In this document: positions 52,090-62,416 of the stretch, piece by piece
How positions within the stretch are numbered: the first letter of the stretch is position 1
Layout: each line of letters starts with the position of its first letter
Notes under the pieces: generated by a model
Databases searched by the model: none
What the model saw: only the letters and a program-made list of their open reading frames with translations
What the model was told of the DNA's origin: nothing
Assembly (NCBI RefSeq): GCF_027925525.1
Contig: NZ_BSDJ01000031.1
Location: forward strand, 33,083-97,082
Direction: 5' to 3'
Length of the DNA stretch: 64,000 nucleotides
Source: Paenibacillus tyrphae
GTDB taxonomy: Bacteria > Bacillota > Bacilli > Paenibacillales > NBRC-103111
Made by a program: the position numbers and the translations under genes

Positions 52090-54669
52090 TCACGGATTCG
52101 TAGACGTACTTGCCTCCATCGGGTCGGAATTCGATCTTGTTCCGACGGCTTTGATGACGAAGTCGTACGTTTTGCCCGGGTCCGCGTTATTGACGGTGTA
52201 TTGGTATGCGCTCTGCCCTTTCACCGCCGGAACGTATACGCTCCAGTTCGTTCCGGCTTTGTCGTTCTTTTCATAAATCCGGTAGCCTCGGACCGGTTCG
52301 GACGTGGACGCAGGAGCGTTCCAGGAAATGACGGCGCTACGGTTCTTCAGCTCAGCCTTGGCATTCTCCACTTTCGACGGCTTGCCGTCCGTCCGCTTGA
52401 TGCTGTACTGGTCATAAACGGCCAGCGGCTCGTTTTTGGCGGCGGTATACGAGGTGAACTTCAGAATGCCGTCCGTTACTTGCACGTCCATGAACATTTT
52501 TTTGTTCGGCTGGGCGTTTTTCACGGAGAAGAAGTCCTTGATGTTCGGATTGATCTTGTAAAACTTGGCGGCCGCCGAATTACCCATCAAATACACCGAG
52601 CCCTGCGGGTTCACCACATTGCCCTGTCCGTCTACGACAACGTCTTTGATCGCCTTGTTGCCCAGCATCTGATGCGATCTCATGTACAGGTGGTCGTGGC
52701 CTTCCAGCACCATATCGATGCCCAATTCGTCGAAGACCGGAATCAAATATTTGCGGTAAAACTCCACGCGCTCCGATTCCGCATCCGCGTTGTCCCCGGA
52801 GGAATACGCCCCCTTGTGCATCGCGACGATTTTCCACTTCTTGTCCGTCTTCGCCACTTGGCTGCGCATCCAATCGACCTGCGCTTTAAAACCGGCATCA
52901 GCCTTGTACGGATCGACTTTGCCTTCGTACTGCGTATTGATCTGCATGAAAAGCGCATCGCCATATTCGAAGGAATATACCGTGCCGTCTTCGGTGCTTG
53001 TGCCGACGCTTTTGGGCAGGTTGAAATGGTAGTAGAAGTTGTTGTTCGGATGATCCTCGATCTCATGGTTGCCGACGATCGGGGCAAATGGCACGTTCGC
53101 AAATTCTTTCTGCGGGATCCCCAAGAACCACTGCCACTGCTCCTCCAGATCCCCGTCATCAATCAGATCGCCTGTCAGCAGCATGAATTTCGGATCGCCG
53201 ATATGATCGATCGCTCTGCGGAACGTATCCTGCCACAGCTCAAAGTTTCCTTTGCTGGAGCCTTGCGTGTCCGTCGTATAAATAAAGTGAAAATCGTGAT
53301 TGTTCGCATGATCGGTCGTGAAGGAGCCGACCGGACTCCAGCTGTCCGCCCTTCCGCTGCCTGCGCGGTACTTGTATTTCGTGCCCGGCTTCAGGTTATT
53401 CGCCGTCACCTTGTGATTGGCGAACGAGGTCGTTTTATTCGAGCTTCGGTCGCTGCTTTTCATCAGCGTCTTCACGATTTCCGTCGTACCGGTGAAGGTC
53501 ATCGCCTCCTGCTCGGGGAAGCTTCCGCCCGGAGCTTTGGAAGCCTCGACGACCTGAACGACGGTCCCCGTGACGTCCGTCCCGGTATACCAGTCAAACG
53601 AGATGCTGGTTTTCGTATCCCCGTTAAAGGTCATATTCAACAAGGTCGGCGCGCCCGCCGCCGAAGCACCTCTCGTTGTAAAGCTCCAAACGATCGGACT
53701 CGTCAGAGGAACGTTGTCTGAAGCTCCCTGGACTAGCTCCTTCGGAACGGTGACCGTATACGATTTGCCCTCGGCAAAATCCGGGTGATTAATCGCCAGC
53801 GTATCGTTGTTAACGACACCCACGGACAAATTGCCCACGGAGGTGTTGTTCTGGTCAACGATGCTAACGCTCGGACCGCTGTTCAAAGCGATCGCTTTGT
53901 TGAATTTGACGGAGACGGCCGCGTTCGACGCAACGTCACTCGCTCCGTTGGCAGGAGCCTGCTGCACACTTAAGGTCGGAGTCGGGCCGCCGGTTTTCCG
54001 GTCGCCCTTGACGATCACATCCTTGATCCGGGTGGAGCCGGAGTTGGACACGGTCCCCCCGCTCACGTTCTTCGTCGAATTCACGACCCAACGGATGTAC
54101 AGCAGGTCGTTGTCGTTGGCTTGGCTCGGAAGCGGAGCGTCAACCAGCTTGCAGCTGTTGTTTTTGCAGTTGAAGTTCGTCTGCTCCAGCACCAGATTGC
54201 CCCCGGGAAGGTCGGTCCAGTTCGTTTGGTCCGTGCTGAATTGCACCTTGAAATCGCGCGGACCCGTGCTGGAGGACGTCTGCTGGGACGACAGCGTCAA
54301 GTTCTCAAAGCCCTTGGTGGATATCGTGGCAAGCCAGTATTTTTTGCCCGTTCCGTCATTCCACCCTTGATTGCGGATACTGCGCTCTCCCGAGTCGTAG
54401 GTGTATTGATCCGTGTTCGTGCCTACGTCCCGAAACGTCGACGATGTCTTGTACACTCCGCCCGTTGCTGGGAACACACCATTGGTTCCTTTATCCGTGA
54501 AGATCCATTCCGCAACGGTTTCTTTGGCCGCCGCTGCCCGGCTGTCGGCAGCCTCTTCCGCTCCCGCGCTGCCGGTCCATTGGAACGCAAATAATAGAGA
54601 GGCGAGCAGCAGAGATACGGCTCTGCGCCACATTCGTTTCGGATACCCGTTCTTTGATTCGTTGTTCAC
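52090..54669 (-). CDS. Secreted multidomain metallophosphoesterase (purple acid phosphatase type)
   Basis: The start is GTG at 54669, eight bases after AAGGAG. The 859-residue protein has a signal peptide ending GSAGAEE, a discoidin/beta-sandwich region (to about 230), a Big-type domain (TLSVQQAPANGASDVASNAAVSVKFN), a purple acid phosphatase N-terminal domain, then the phosphoesterase with TTDTQGS, LTGDLIDDG, VGNHE and EGHDHLY metal motifs, and a C-terminal fibronectin III domain. It should release phosphate outside the cell. The neighbouring AraC gene is divergent. Confidence 0.87.
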   Translation of the reverse strand: MNNESKNGYPKRMWRRAVSLLLASLLFAFQWTGSAGAEEAADSRAAAAKETVAEWIFTDKGTNGVFPATGGVYKTSSTFRDVGTNTDQYTYDSGERSIRNQGWNDGTGKKYWLATISTKGFENLTLSSQQTSSSTGPRDFKVQFSTDQTNWTDLPGGNLVLEQTNFNCKNNSCKLVDAPLPSQANDNDLLYIRWVVNSTKNVSGGTVSNSGSTRIKDVIVKGDRKTGGPTPTLSVQQAPANGASDVASNAAVSVKFNKAIALNSGPSVSIVDQNNTSVGNLSVGVVNNDTLAINHPDFAEGKSYTVTVPKELVQGASDNVPLTSPIVWSFTTRGASAAGAPTLLNMTFNGDTKTSISFDWYTGTDVTGTVVQVVEASKAPGGSFPEQEAMTFTGTTEIVKTLMKSSDRSSNKTTSFANHKVTANNLKPGTKYKYRAGSGRADSWSPVGSFTTDHANNHDFHFIYTTDTQGSSKGNFELWQDTFRRAIDHIGDPKFMLLTGDLIDDGDLEEQWQWFLGIPQKEFANVPFAPIVGNHEIEDHPNNNFYYHFNLPKSVGTSTEDGTVYSFEYGDALFMQINTQYEGKVDPYKADAGFKAQVDWMRSQVAKTDKKWKIVAMHKGAYSSGDNADAESERVEFYRKYLIPVFDELGIDMVLEGHDHLYMRSHQMLGNKAIKDVVVDGQGNVVNPQGSVYLMGNSAAAKFYKINPNIKDFFSVKNAQPNKKMFMDVQVTDGILKFTSYTAAKNEPLAVYDQYSIKRTDGKPSKVENAKAELKNRSAVISWNAPASTSEPVRGYRIYEKNDKAGTNWSVYVPAVKGQSAYQYTVNNADPGKTYDFVIKAVGTRSNSDPMEASTSTNP

Positions 54670-54938
54670 TTGATCTACTCCTTCCCCATGTGTGTTTTGC
54701 AACCGTAAATTCCGCCGGATGACTCCAACGGCTCCATGCTTGCGAAGACCCCCTCCTTTCATCTCCTCATTCGCGTTCGCGGGCTAACCATCGTTATGCC
54801 TGCGAAGCCCCTATTGCAGGGCTACCCCCATCGTATCGGAAACCGGCTCCCTGCAATATGTATATCTGTAACTTTTTCATGGAATATCCTATCTTCCCAT
54901 TCCATGGTATACTTTTGCTTGGAAAGGGGAATGTCAAG

Positions 54939-55805
54939 ATGGGCGGAAACCAAAACGAGATCATTCAAAATTATTTCAAAACGCTGCAATTGGAGCTTAT
55001 GGTCTCCAGCTACTGCGAAAGAGTCACCCAGAATTGGCGGAGGCCGCTAAGGACGGACGGCTTCAACCGCTTTTATTTGATCTTGGGCGGGGAAGGCTGG
55101 CTTCAAGTCAAGCGTCAGGAGTTTTATCCCATTGCCGGCCAATTGTATTTTTTGCCGTCGGACACCCCTCTGGCATACTCGATCATCAGCGCCAACACCT
55201 TTCACAAGTATTGGTGCCATTTTTCCGCAAACGTTGGCAGCTTTCATCTTTCCCATCTGATCGACTTTCCTTACTATATTGAAGTGGATGACATGCCCTA
55301 TATGCAGCACTTGTTCGAGAAGCTTACGAAAGCAAATCAAAAAAGCGGTGACCTCGCGTCCCCGCTCAAAGCAAATGCGATTTTATATGAAATTGTGACG
55401 TACTATATGGACCGGCTCTCGCCTCAGTCGATTCGTCTATCCTCTTCCCCCGCGATCAGCCGGTCGAATCAAATTTTGCAATACATCGAAGAGCACCTTG
55501 CCGAGCCGTTGACGCCGAAAGCGCTGGCCGAAGCGTTTCATTACAGTCCAAACTATTTCTGCCGGTACTTCAAAAACCTGTTCCATGTCACGCCGATCGA
55601 ATATATTAACAAGGTCCGGATCGAAAGGGCCAAATGGCTGCTCACCCATTCGAACCAATCCATCGAAAAAATCGCAAGCCAGATCGGGCTGGAACGGTTT
55701 TACTTCTCGAATCTGTTTAAGCGGTCCACGACGCTGTCCCCCAGCGAATACCGGCAAGCCGTCCGTTCGGCCCCCGACCGGGAGGCAGAACTGGAAGAAG
55801 GGTGA
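54939..55805 (+). CDS. AraC-family transcriptional regulator
   Basis: The 288-residue protein has a cupin sensor (YLILGGEGWLQVKRQEFYPIAGQLYFLPSDTP) and a C-terminal double helix-turn-helix (PLTPKALAEAFHYSPNYFCRYFKNLF and IEKIASQIGLERFYFSNLFKRSTTLSPSEY). This is the common sugar-responsive type of bacilli. AAAGGGG supports the start at 54939. Its stop codon abuts that of the convergent PLP enzyme gene with no spacer and no visible terminator. Confidence 0.85.
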   Translation: MGGNQNEIIQNYFKTLQLELMVSSYCERVTQNWRRPLRTDGFNRFYLILGGEGWLQVKRQEFYPIAGQLYFLPSDTPLAYSIISANTFHKYWCHFSANVGSFHLSHLIDFPYYIEVDDMPYMQHLFEKLTKANQKSGDLASPLKANAILYEIVTYYMDRLSPQSIRLSSSPAISRSNQILQYIEEHLAEPLTPKALAEAFHYSPNYFCRYFKNLFHVTPIEYINKVRIERAKWLLTHSNQSIEKIASQIGLERFYFSNLFKRSTTLSPSEYRQAVRSAPDREAELEEG

Positions 55806-57017
55806 TTACTTATCGCTCTTTTCCACTGGCAGCTGTGCACTTGCCCGCTCGATGTCCTCAATTAGAACTTGAGGATTTTCCAAGCCGACATACAATCGGA
55901 CGAGCGAGCCCGGAACGGACTCGTAACCGGGTCCGAGCCGGCCGACGGTGACCAGACTTTCATGGCCTCCCCAGCTGACGCCGATCCGGAAGTATTCGAG
56001 CCGGTCCGCCCACGCTTTCATATTCTCGGCAGGCAGGTCGGTCTCGAAGGAAAACAGGCTGCTCGATCCGCTCATTTGCCGCCGGGCTAGTTCATGCTGC
56101 GGGTGGGAAGCAAGCCCCGGATGGTTCACCTTCCTCACGAACGGAAGACTTTCCAGATGGCGGGCGACGGTCAGCCCGCTCTGCTCCTGCTTCTCCAGCC
56201 GCAAAGGCAGCGTTCGCAGCCCCCGCATCGCAAGCGAGGCCGAGTGCGGAGTCATAATCCCTCCCAGCAGCAAGTATTCGCTGGCGTTAATCCGATTGAT
56301 GTTCTCCGCAGATCCGATCAGCACCCCGCCGATGATATCGCTGTGTCCCCCGATATATTTGCTCATGGAATGAAGTACGAAATCAATCCCGTGCTCGAAC
56401 GGGTTTTGCAAACACGGCGTCGCCCACGTATTGTCGATCATGGTCACGGCCCCGATGCTTTTCGCCAAACGGGCGCAGGCGCTTAAATCTTGAAGCTGGA
56501 ACGTCATGGTGGTAGGACTTTCCAGATATACCAGCTTCGTATTCGCCCTGACCGCTGCCTGAATAGCTTCGAGCGAAGCGCCGTCCACAAAGGTCGTCTC
56601 GACGCCATACCGCGTTAGAAAACCCGTCAACAGCTCCCGCGTCGGCCCATACACCTGATCGATGCAAATGATATGGTCGCCCGCCCGGACATTCGCCAGG
56701 ATCGCGGTGGAGATGGCGGCCATGCCCGAAGCGAAGCAGCGCGCTTTCTCGCCCCCTTGAAGCGCAGCCAGCCGCATTTCCAGTTGACGTACCGTCGGAT
56801 TATTCCCCCGCGTGTACACGAACGAATCGCTCGCGCCTGCAGACGCACGGTCAAACTCCTCGTACGTGGCGAAGGTGAACAAGCTGTTTTGGTAAATCGG
56901 CATGACCACGGCGCCCCGGTGCAGCTCGTCATGAGGATCGTGGGCTACCTGCGTACTCGGATCGATAACATTTTTGCGGGTACGGCCGTCGGTTTGACCA
57001 TCCAATTTAGGGTTCAC
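55806..57017 (-). CDS. Cys/Met-metabolism PLP-dependent enzyme (MetB/MetC/MGL group)
   Basis: The start is probably GTG at 57017, nine bases after AAAGGA. The 403-residue protein has YTRGNNPTVRQLEMRLAALQGGEKARCFASGMAAI, the PLP-phosphate region, DNTWATP, and the PLP lysine in HSMSKYIGGH. It ends with SLVRLYVGLENPQVLIEDIE. These are features of cystathionine gamma-synthase, beta- and gamma-lyases and methionine gamma-lyase. The exact reaction cannot be set by eye. No other methionine gene is close. Confidence 0.85.
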   Translation of the reverse strand: MNPKLDGQTDGRTRKNVIDPSTQVAHDPHDELHRGAVVMPIYQNSLFTFATYEEFDRASAGASDSFVYTRGNNPTVRQLEMRLAALQGGEKARCFASGMAAISTAILANVRAGDHIICIDQVYGPTRELLTGFLTRYGVETTFVDGASLEAIQAAVRANTKLVYLESPTTMTFQLQDLSACARLAKSIGAVTMIDNTWATPCLQNPFEHGIDFVLHSMSKYIGGHSDIIGGVLIGSAENINRINASEYLLLGGIMTPHSASLAMRGLRTLPLRLEKQEQSGLTVARHLESLPFVRKVNHPGLASHPQHELARRQMSGSSSLFSFETDLPAENMKAWADRLEYFRIGVSWGGHESLVTVGRLGPGYESVPGSLVRLYVGLENPQVLIEDIERASAQLPVEKSDK

Positions 57018-57046
57018 GGGAATCGGTCCTTTCAATATGGTTTTGA

Positions 57047-57937
57047 CTATCCTTTTACCGCTCCCTGCGTCAAGCCTTCGACGATGAATCGCTGACAGAT
57101 GGCGAATAAAATGACCGTCGGGACAATGGACAACACGGTTGCGGCAGACATCGATCCCCAATCGATATCAAATTTCGTAATAAAGGAGTTCATGGCGACC
57201 GGCAGCGTCTTGGAGCTTTCCTTGTCAATAAACATGATGGCCATGAACAGTTCGTTCCAGTTCTGGACGAAGGCAAAAATAAACGTGGCCGAAATTCCCG
57301 GCATCATGACCGGCACGATGACGCGAAACAAGGCGCTCAGCCTTGAGCAGCCGTCAACCATCGCCGCTTCCTCCAGGCTCGCCGGAATTCTTTGAAAAAA
57401 ACCTCGCAGCATGATGGTGCAGAACGGTACGAGACCGACCGTGTACATCAGGATCAGAGAGCCCTGCTTATTCAGCAGTCCCATGCGGGACATCATCAGA
57501 TAGAGCGTACTGAATCCGATAAAAAGCGGAACCATCTGGGTAACGAAAAAGGCGATCATCAACTGCTTGCTGCCCCGAAACGTGAACCGGGCCAGGACGT
57601 ATCCGCTCAGAACGGTCACAACCAGCACGACGGCCGCCGAAGTGAGCGAAACGATAAGACTATTGCCGATGTAAATATGGAACTTCGAGATTTTAAAGAT
57701 CTGAATATAGTTTTCAAACGAGATTCGTTCGGGCCAATACTGCAAAGGCAGTGTAAAGATCTCGTTGCGAGGCTTGAGCGAAGTAATGACCATCCAATAC
57801 AACGGAAATACCATAAAGATCAAATACAGGCCAAGAGCGGCCGCCTTGCCTGCCTTTCCGGCAAAAGCCAGCTGTTTCTTCCGCTACACCAGCAATTTGA
57901 GTTTGAAAAGTCCGGCGATCACGCGCTGCTCTCTCAT
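57047..57937 (-). pseudogene. MalG-type sugar ABC permease with an in-frame stop at codon 18
   Basis: From an ATG at 57937, one frame reads MREQRVIAGLFKLKLLV, then TAG at 57884-57886, then RKKQLAFAGKAGKAAALGLYLIFMVFPLYWMVITSLKPR and a full MalG-type permease with six helices and the EAA loop (LEEAAMVDGCSRLSALFRVIVPVMMPG). The total of 296 codons fits the family. No partner permease, binding protein or ATPase lies beside it. A nonsense mutation in an orphan gene is the likeliest reading; a downstream restart is possible. Confidence 0.65.
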
Positions 57938-58071
57938 TATAGCAAGTATCCACGGGAAAAGAACCCCGCTATACAATCTTTACCAAACGCTTCGCAAAGA
58001 AAGTTTTGTAAACGTTACTATCGTCTTATCGGCTGTCTTTTAGACCTTCGGTTAATTTCTGCAGAAAAAGA

Positions 58072-58095
58072 AAAACACCTGTGGCAAGGTGTTTT
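58072..58095 (-). terminator. Intrinsic terminator of the lectin gene
   Basis: AAAACACC and GGTGTTTT form a stem followed by TTCTTTTTC on the minus strand. Confidence 0.8.
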
Positions 58096-58111
58096 CTAGG
58101 TCCGAACAAAC

Positions 58112-58663
58112 TTAATTCGCTCTTTGAAGAAACCATTTTTGATTGTCCGTGTTTTGAAAAGACCATTGGTGCAAAAACGCCGGATCTTCAGTCCTGCCGT
58201 TTTTCACATCCAGAACTTTGCCGCTATGCTTGGCGGTAATTTTGTAAGATCCGTCGCCCAGGGGCTCGATGCTCCACCTTTGATTATTCCCGCCGTTATC
58301 GGACCATTGATAAATATACGCCCCGTCAGCGTAGGAGTTATCGGCAACATCGAGCACTTTACCGCTATGTACGGCAACAATTTTATAGAAGCCGTCGCCC
58401 GTCGAAACGATTCTCCACTGTTGATTGCCCCTATTATTATAAGTCCAGGTTTGGATGGCCGCGCCATCGTCCGAGGAACCATTCCTTACATCCAGCGCTT
58501 TGCCACTATGCTTGGCGATGATGTTGTAAATGGCCGAAGGGTCAATATCGACTGCCGCTTCCGCAGACTTGGCCCCTGTACCTACGATGGCCAGCAGCAC
58601 GAAACAAAAGCTAATACTTAACGCGATCACCCAATTTTTGTAAGATTTCAGAGACTTAAGCAC
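58112..58663 (-). CDS. Secreted ricin-type beta-trefoil lectin
   Basis: The start is probably GTG at 58663, eight bases after GGAG. The protein of about 183 residues has a signal peptide ending near KSAEAAVD and a single beta-trefoil with three repeats, each with a KHSGK-LDV block (NIIAKHSGKALDV, KIVAVHSGKVLDV, KITAKHSGKVLDV) and a QxW motif (QQW, QRW, QKW). It should bind carbohydrates outside the cell. No enzyme domain is attached, which is unusual for this module. Confidence 0.85.
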   Translation of the reverse strand: MLKSLKSYKNWVIALSISFCFVLLAIVGTGAKSAEAAVDIDPSAIYNIIAKHSGKALDVRNGSSDDGAAIQTWTYNNRGNQQWRIVSTGDGFYKIVAVHSGKVLDVADNSYADGAYIYQWSDNGGNNQRWSIEPLGDGSYKITAKHSGKVLDVKNGRTEDPAFLHQWSFQNTDNQKWFLQRAN

Positions 58664-58864
58664 ATTTACCACTCCTCATTTTTGATGTTCGAAACATTGC
58701 GATTTCGTTCAAGCCATCTCCAGAATCGACTGCCTGTTCGTTCAAATAAAATTTAAACCATTAGATCACCTCTGCTTGTATATTCTAGGAAACTACTATA
58801 TTATACCATACGTTATGGTAAAATTATACATATATTTTGAGGATTAATACAAGCAATAAAAAAC

Positions 58865-58899
58865 AAGCAGGCTGTCTTTAAATGACAACCTGCCTGCTT
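58865..58899 (-). terminator. Intrinsic terminator of the phosphodiester glycosidase gene
   Basis: AAGCAGG and CCTGCTT with an inner TGTC/GACA pairing, followed by GTTTTTTATTG on the minus strand. Confidence 0.75.
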
Positions 58900-58914
58900 C
58901 TGAATTCGTCGTTG

Positions 58915-59721
58915 TTACGGGGTGACCGTAATAATCTGATTCAATGGTCTGCTATCCCCTTTTATGTTGATTAGCTTATTATTATGGTCATAGGCCCTCA
59001 TTTGTGAAGAACCGCTGCCATCGAGGAATATCCCATTTACATCATTTTTAGGCGAGCCATCCTTAATTCCAAAATACTGTTGAATCGCCGCCCGAAATGC
59101 CTCGGCAGTACATTTCGTATCTGTCACAATTAAATAAATTCCCGAACCGCTATAAACCATGGCCGTTCGTTGGGCTAACCCATCCGGGTTCGGCAGCTTT
59201 TCCTTTTTCATTGTGTCTTTCCAGTTTGCCGAACCAAGGCTCATCGACACTCCGCCTTGCGCCCAATAATTCGTATGCCCTACCGCTTTGTTGACTTCCC
59301 AACCGTTATTTAACACTTTATATAGAAACTTTCTGTTTTTCGCATCCCAAATAATCGTGCCTTGGTTTCCCGAATTGTACCATCCGTTATTGCCGGCTTT
59401 ATCTGTGCCGATGACCGGTTTTCCATTATTTATAGCAATATTGTGTGTTTTTTTCATACCAGTCGTTCCTTCGACTTGATCAGAAAAAAATCCGCCATTT
59501 ATACCAATATAACTAGTATGCTCCAAGTTAGCGCTAAGATTGAGAGCTTTCAACTGAATATTACCGGGACTCGTTTGAATGACATTTAAATTAACTTTAT
59601 TAGCCGGATAAGTAGAGTATTTGTATGATGTCGGGCCACCTATGCCTGCAAAACTGCTATTCGGAATAACGAATGTCAACAATGCAGTCAACGCCATAAT
59701 AATAGAAAATCGCTTTTTCAT
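58915..59721 (-). CDS. Secreted phosphodiester glycosidase (NAGPA) family protein
   Basis: The start at 59721 has GGAGG eight bases upstream. The 268-residue protein has a signal peptide ending SSFAGIG and the NAGPA-family motifs GINGGFF, IAINNGKPVIG, AQGGVSMSLG, GSGIYLIVTD and FLDGSGSSQM. Eukaryotic NAGPA removes GlcNAc from phosphodiester-linked mannose; bacterial members are thought to act on surface or spore glycopolymers. The region is AT-richer than the biosynthetic clusters to the left. Confidence 0.82.
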   Translation of the reverse strand: MKKRFSIIMALTALLTFVIPNSSFAGIGGPTSYKYSTYPANKVNLNVIQTSPGNIQLKALNLSANLEHTSYIGINGGFFSDQVEGTTGMKKTHNIAINNGKPVIGTDKAGNNGWYNSGNQGTIIWDAKNRKFLYKVLNNGWEVNKAVGHTNYWAQGGVSMSLGSANWKDTMKKEKLPNPDGLAQRTAMVYSGSGIYLIVTDTKCTAEAFRAAIQQYFGIKDGSPKNDVNGIFLDGSGSSQMRAYDHNNKLINIKGDSRPLNQIITVTP

Positions 59722-60050
59722 CCAATTCGCCTCCAACCGATGAGTTTGTGCATTTCAACCATATAATACCGTATCTCACCGTTCAAAACCCATTTTGGAT
59801 TATCTCGCAGAAAAATGAAATGATCCGGCGCAAAAATTGTCGAATGCCATATTAATCGAATTGCTTCATGAACATGGAACGGGGTGCCCCTGATTCTTTC
59901 TCCGGCTCTGTGCTAGCGTTTCCCGAGCAACTTCTTCCGGGTCAGTCAAAGGCTATCCTCAGCTCGGCCTTTGTCAATGGGAACACCGCCTACTGTTTCT
60001 TTGCGGTAAAATCAAAGGAACCGTTATTTCTAACGGATCCCAACAATTGG
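59722..60050. other. Intergenic stretch without recognised gene
   Basis: About 330 bases separate two leftward secreted-protein genes. A GC-rich patch (59870-60000) stands out from its AT-rich surroundings and may be a fragment of older DNA, but no frame gives a recognisable product. Confidence 0.4.
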
Positions 60051-60521
60051 CTATAGTCCTCTAATACGAAATCTGTAATCCTCTCCCCCGTTGCCATTTC
60101 CGGATACCACTCTAGCTTCGTAACTTCCGTATTCTGCACCCTCAATATCTTTGGTGAATTTATAATTATTGCTTCGATTTGCCTCATAAGTAGCAACTTT
60201 CTTTCGCTTATTAGGGTTGTTTTCCGGATCTGGAATGTAATAAATGTAAACCTTGACATCTTGTTTTGATGTTCCTACATAGCCAACCCGAAGATCATTC
60301 CCATCTGCTTCTGTAAAGTCAAAAGAATATTCGTCATAACCTTGGTTAGAAATATATGTGTCACCGCTATCTACAAGTAGATCGCCTACGTCGAAGGTAC
60401 CAATTTCATTCTGCCACACCATGTTTGTAGTTGGTATTGCAGGTTGTGCTGCACTAGCACCAATCGGTATTGCTGCTACAATGGTTGCAATTGCTGTCAT
60501 AGTGATGAGTTTCTTCTTCAT
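60051..60521 (-). CDS. Secreted protein of unknown function
   Basis: The start at 60521 (MKKKLITM) has GGAGGAAAA upstream. The 156-residue protein has a signal peptide ending GASAAQP and a beta-rich body (WQNEIGTFDVGDLLVDSGDTYISNQGYDEYSFDF, then DVKVYIYYIPDPENN and YEARVVSGNGNGGEDYRFRI). It looks like a small jelly-roll or Ig-like domain. No family is recognised. It lies directly to the left of an IS remnant. Confidence 0.65.
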   Translation of the reverse strand: MKKKLITMTAIATIVAAIPIGASAAQPAIPTTNMVWQNEIGTFDVGDLLVDSGDTYISNQGYDEYSFDFTEADGNDLRVGYVGTSKQDVKVYIYYIPDPENNPNKRKKVATYEANRSNNYKFTKDIEGAEYGSYEARVVSGNGNGGEDYRFRIRGL

Positions 60522-60694
60522 TTCTTTTTCCTCCTCGCTTTTTGAATTAAATTTGTTCTTACCACCATTAATATAAATCAAATTACTGTTATTTGTATTT
60601 ATTTTTATTATCTGGCATAAAAATAGCATTATCTTGCACAAAAAATGTCGAATACCCGACTGCGTACAAAACAAAAAGCACCACGAAGGTGCCC

Positions 60695-61985
60695 AGGCTG
60701 TCGACAAAGCTCTGTTTTTAAAAGGCTCGCTTGAATAATTATTTTAATTCCTGAAATATCGAGTATATAAAAATAAGAAGATCGCCCTATCCGGCTAGCT
60801 TGGCCAGGTGGTTGGCTATCTTCTTGACGTTCTGGCAGATGGCAGTCATGAGCGCTTGCTATAAGACTTTTTTCTTGCCGCGGAACCGGCAATAGCGAAG
60901 TCCATGGAGCTCTTTGGCATCCGCGAAACTTCGCTCAATCGTTTGGTACCGGAGACGGTACAGATATTTGCCCGAGCGAGAGCGCCCGTTTTGTTTTACC
61001 CACTCCTTGCTATCCTGCCAACATGTCGTGTCAGAATCCTTTGTTTGTTCCTTGAACGTGTACACTGGGATAGTAACGGACAGTCTTTGCAAATCTCAGG
61101 ATCCGACTTGTACTGGAGGTAACCCTCCCGGTCTGTCATGGCATAGGTCAGCTCTTGTTTTTGCAGACAGATGTACTGGTCGCGCTCTCCGGTGATCCAA
61201 ATAGAAGAAGCCCTCCGGTTTGCCGTCGCGCACCGTATACCCACTGTCGGGTCCGTTGTGCTCACTTTTGTTTCCTTAGTCTGGGTCACCTCCTTCCGGG
61301 GCTTTAAAGCTTTTTTCCATGAGCTTCCCGATCGGCCTGAATGGCCTCGTCCAAGTCATCCAGATAGGTTTTGACGCTCTTTTCGACTTCTTGCTTGATG
61401 AATTTACGCTTATTGGCTTTGGCTTTGTGATGGGTCGAATCCGTGATGAGCACGCGGCCTGCAACCATCCGAAGCTCAATGGCTTTGAACACAACATGGT
61501 CAAAGATTTCTTGGACAACATCGCTGTCCTGAAGTCGCTTGCGATTCAAGCTCAAGGCGCTGTGATCCGGAACACGGTCCGTTAAACCCAATCCGACAAA
61601 CCAGCGATAGGCCACGCCACGTTGAGTTGAATTTCGCGCTCAAGCTGGCGCTCAGAACGAATGCCGTACAGATAGCCAATAAACATCATTTTGAAGAGCA
61701 TGATCGGATCAACCGAAGGGCGGCCGTTATCTTCGCAGTAATATGGCTTCACTTTTTCAAGGTAAAGGAAAAGTCAATGTGTTTGTGGATCTTACGGAGC
61801 AAATGATTTTGAGGAACGAGTTCTTCCAAACAAACGAATTCGTAGCTGTTTTGCACATTCGGATTAGAGCGAAGCATGCAACCACCGCCTTGTTAGGATA
61901 ATAATATTATATCATATTAACGCGTTGAATAGATAAATAATGCAAACAAAGAAAATAGCCTGTTGAGGGGTTTCTCAACAGGCTG
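60695..61985 (-). mobile_element. Decayed IS1182-like element
   Basis: The left edge CAGGCTGTCGACAAAGC and the right edge (minus strand CAGCCTGTTGAGAAACC) look like imperfect terminal repeats of IS1182-type elements. The interior holds a transposase broken by frameshifts and is shorter than full-length relatives, so it contains deletions. The right edge carries an AGCCTGTTGAG/CTCAACAGGCT palindrome (61957-61984). Confidence 0.6.
60859..61877 (-). pseudogene. IS1182-family transposase, frameshifted
   Basis: The reading starts at 61877 (MLRSNPNVQNSYEFVCLEELVPQN), then continues in other frames through YRWFVGLGLTDRVPDHSALSLNRKRL, TDSTHHKAKANKRKF, CKDCPLLSQCT and ends in RYQTIERSFADAKELHGLRYCRFRG. 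These blocks are the DDE transposase of IS1182. At least three frame changes are needed, so it is inactive. Confidence 0.8.
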
Positions 61986-62066
61986 GCTGTATAACCTACA
62001 GTAATTTTGCATCGCCCCGATAGGGCTTGAAATATTTCTTTTCCGCCCCAGTTGACGCGGCTATAT

Positions 62067-62294
62067 TTAATTCTGTAGCCTGATCACAGTATGCTGAGTC
62101 TTGTAATCGTTCGACATTTTGGACTCGAAACTCACAATTTTCAAACCGTCCAATATAGAATTAACAAATGACTCAAAATCCTGCCGCATTAATAATTTGA
62201 TATCTTTAAACCAAATTTCGAATATATTTTTCTTCCTCAAGAAATTGAAAGCGTGAATTTCTAGAGGCGTGAATGTCGCGTAATATACCAACAA
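62067..62294 (-). pseudogene. Short fragment, possibly a truncated gene tail
   Basis: A 75-codon frame (LLVYYATFTPLEIHAFNFLRKKNIFEIWFKDI onward) has only a TTG start and no good ribosome binding site. The amino-acid content looks coding, so it may be the end of a gene cut short next to the IS remnant. No family is recognised. Confidence 0.3.
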
Positions 62295-62416
62295 AGTTTC
62301 ATCACCCCGAATTGGTGATCAAAATTCAAATTACGATGAAAAGACTGCCTATTAATCTCGTACACATGAAGAAGTTTCTTTAGTTACCTTTCTTACAAAA
62401 ATAATAATTTCAGTAG

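Noticed and set aside
51964..53721. Long open frame on the plus strand opposite the secreted phosphatase
   Set aside because: It is the antisense shadow of a clear multidomain phosphoesterase; no domain, signal peptide or ribosome binding site supports it.
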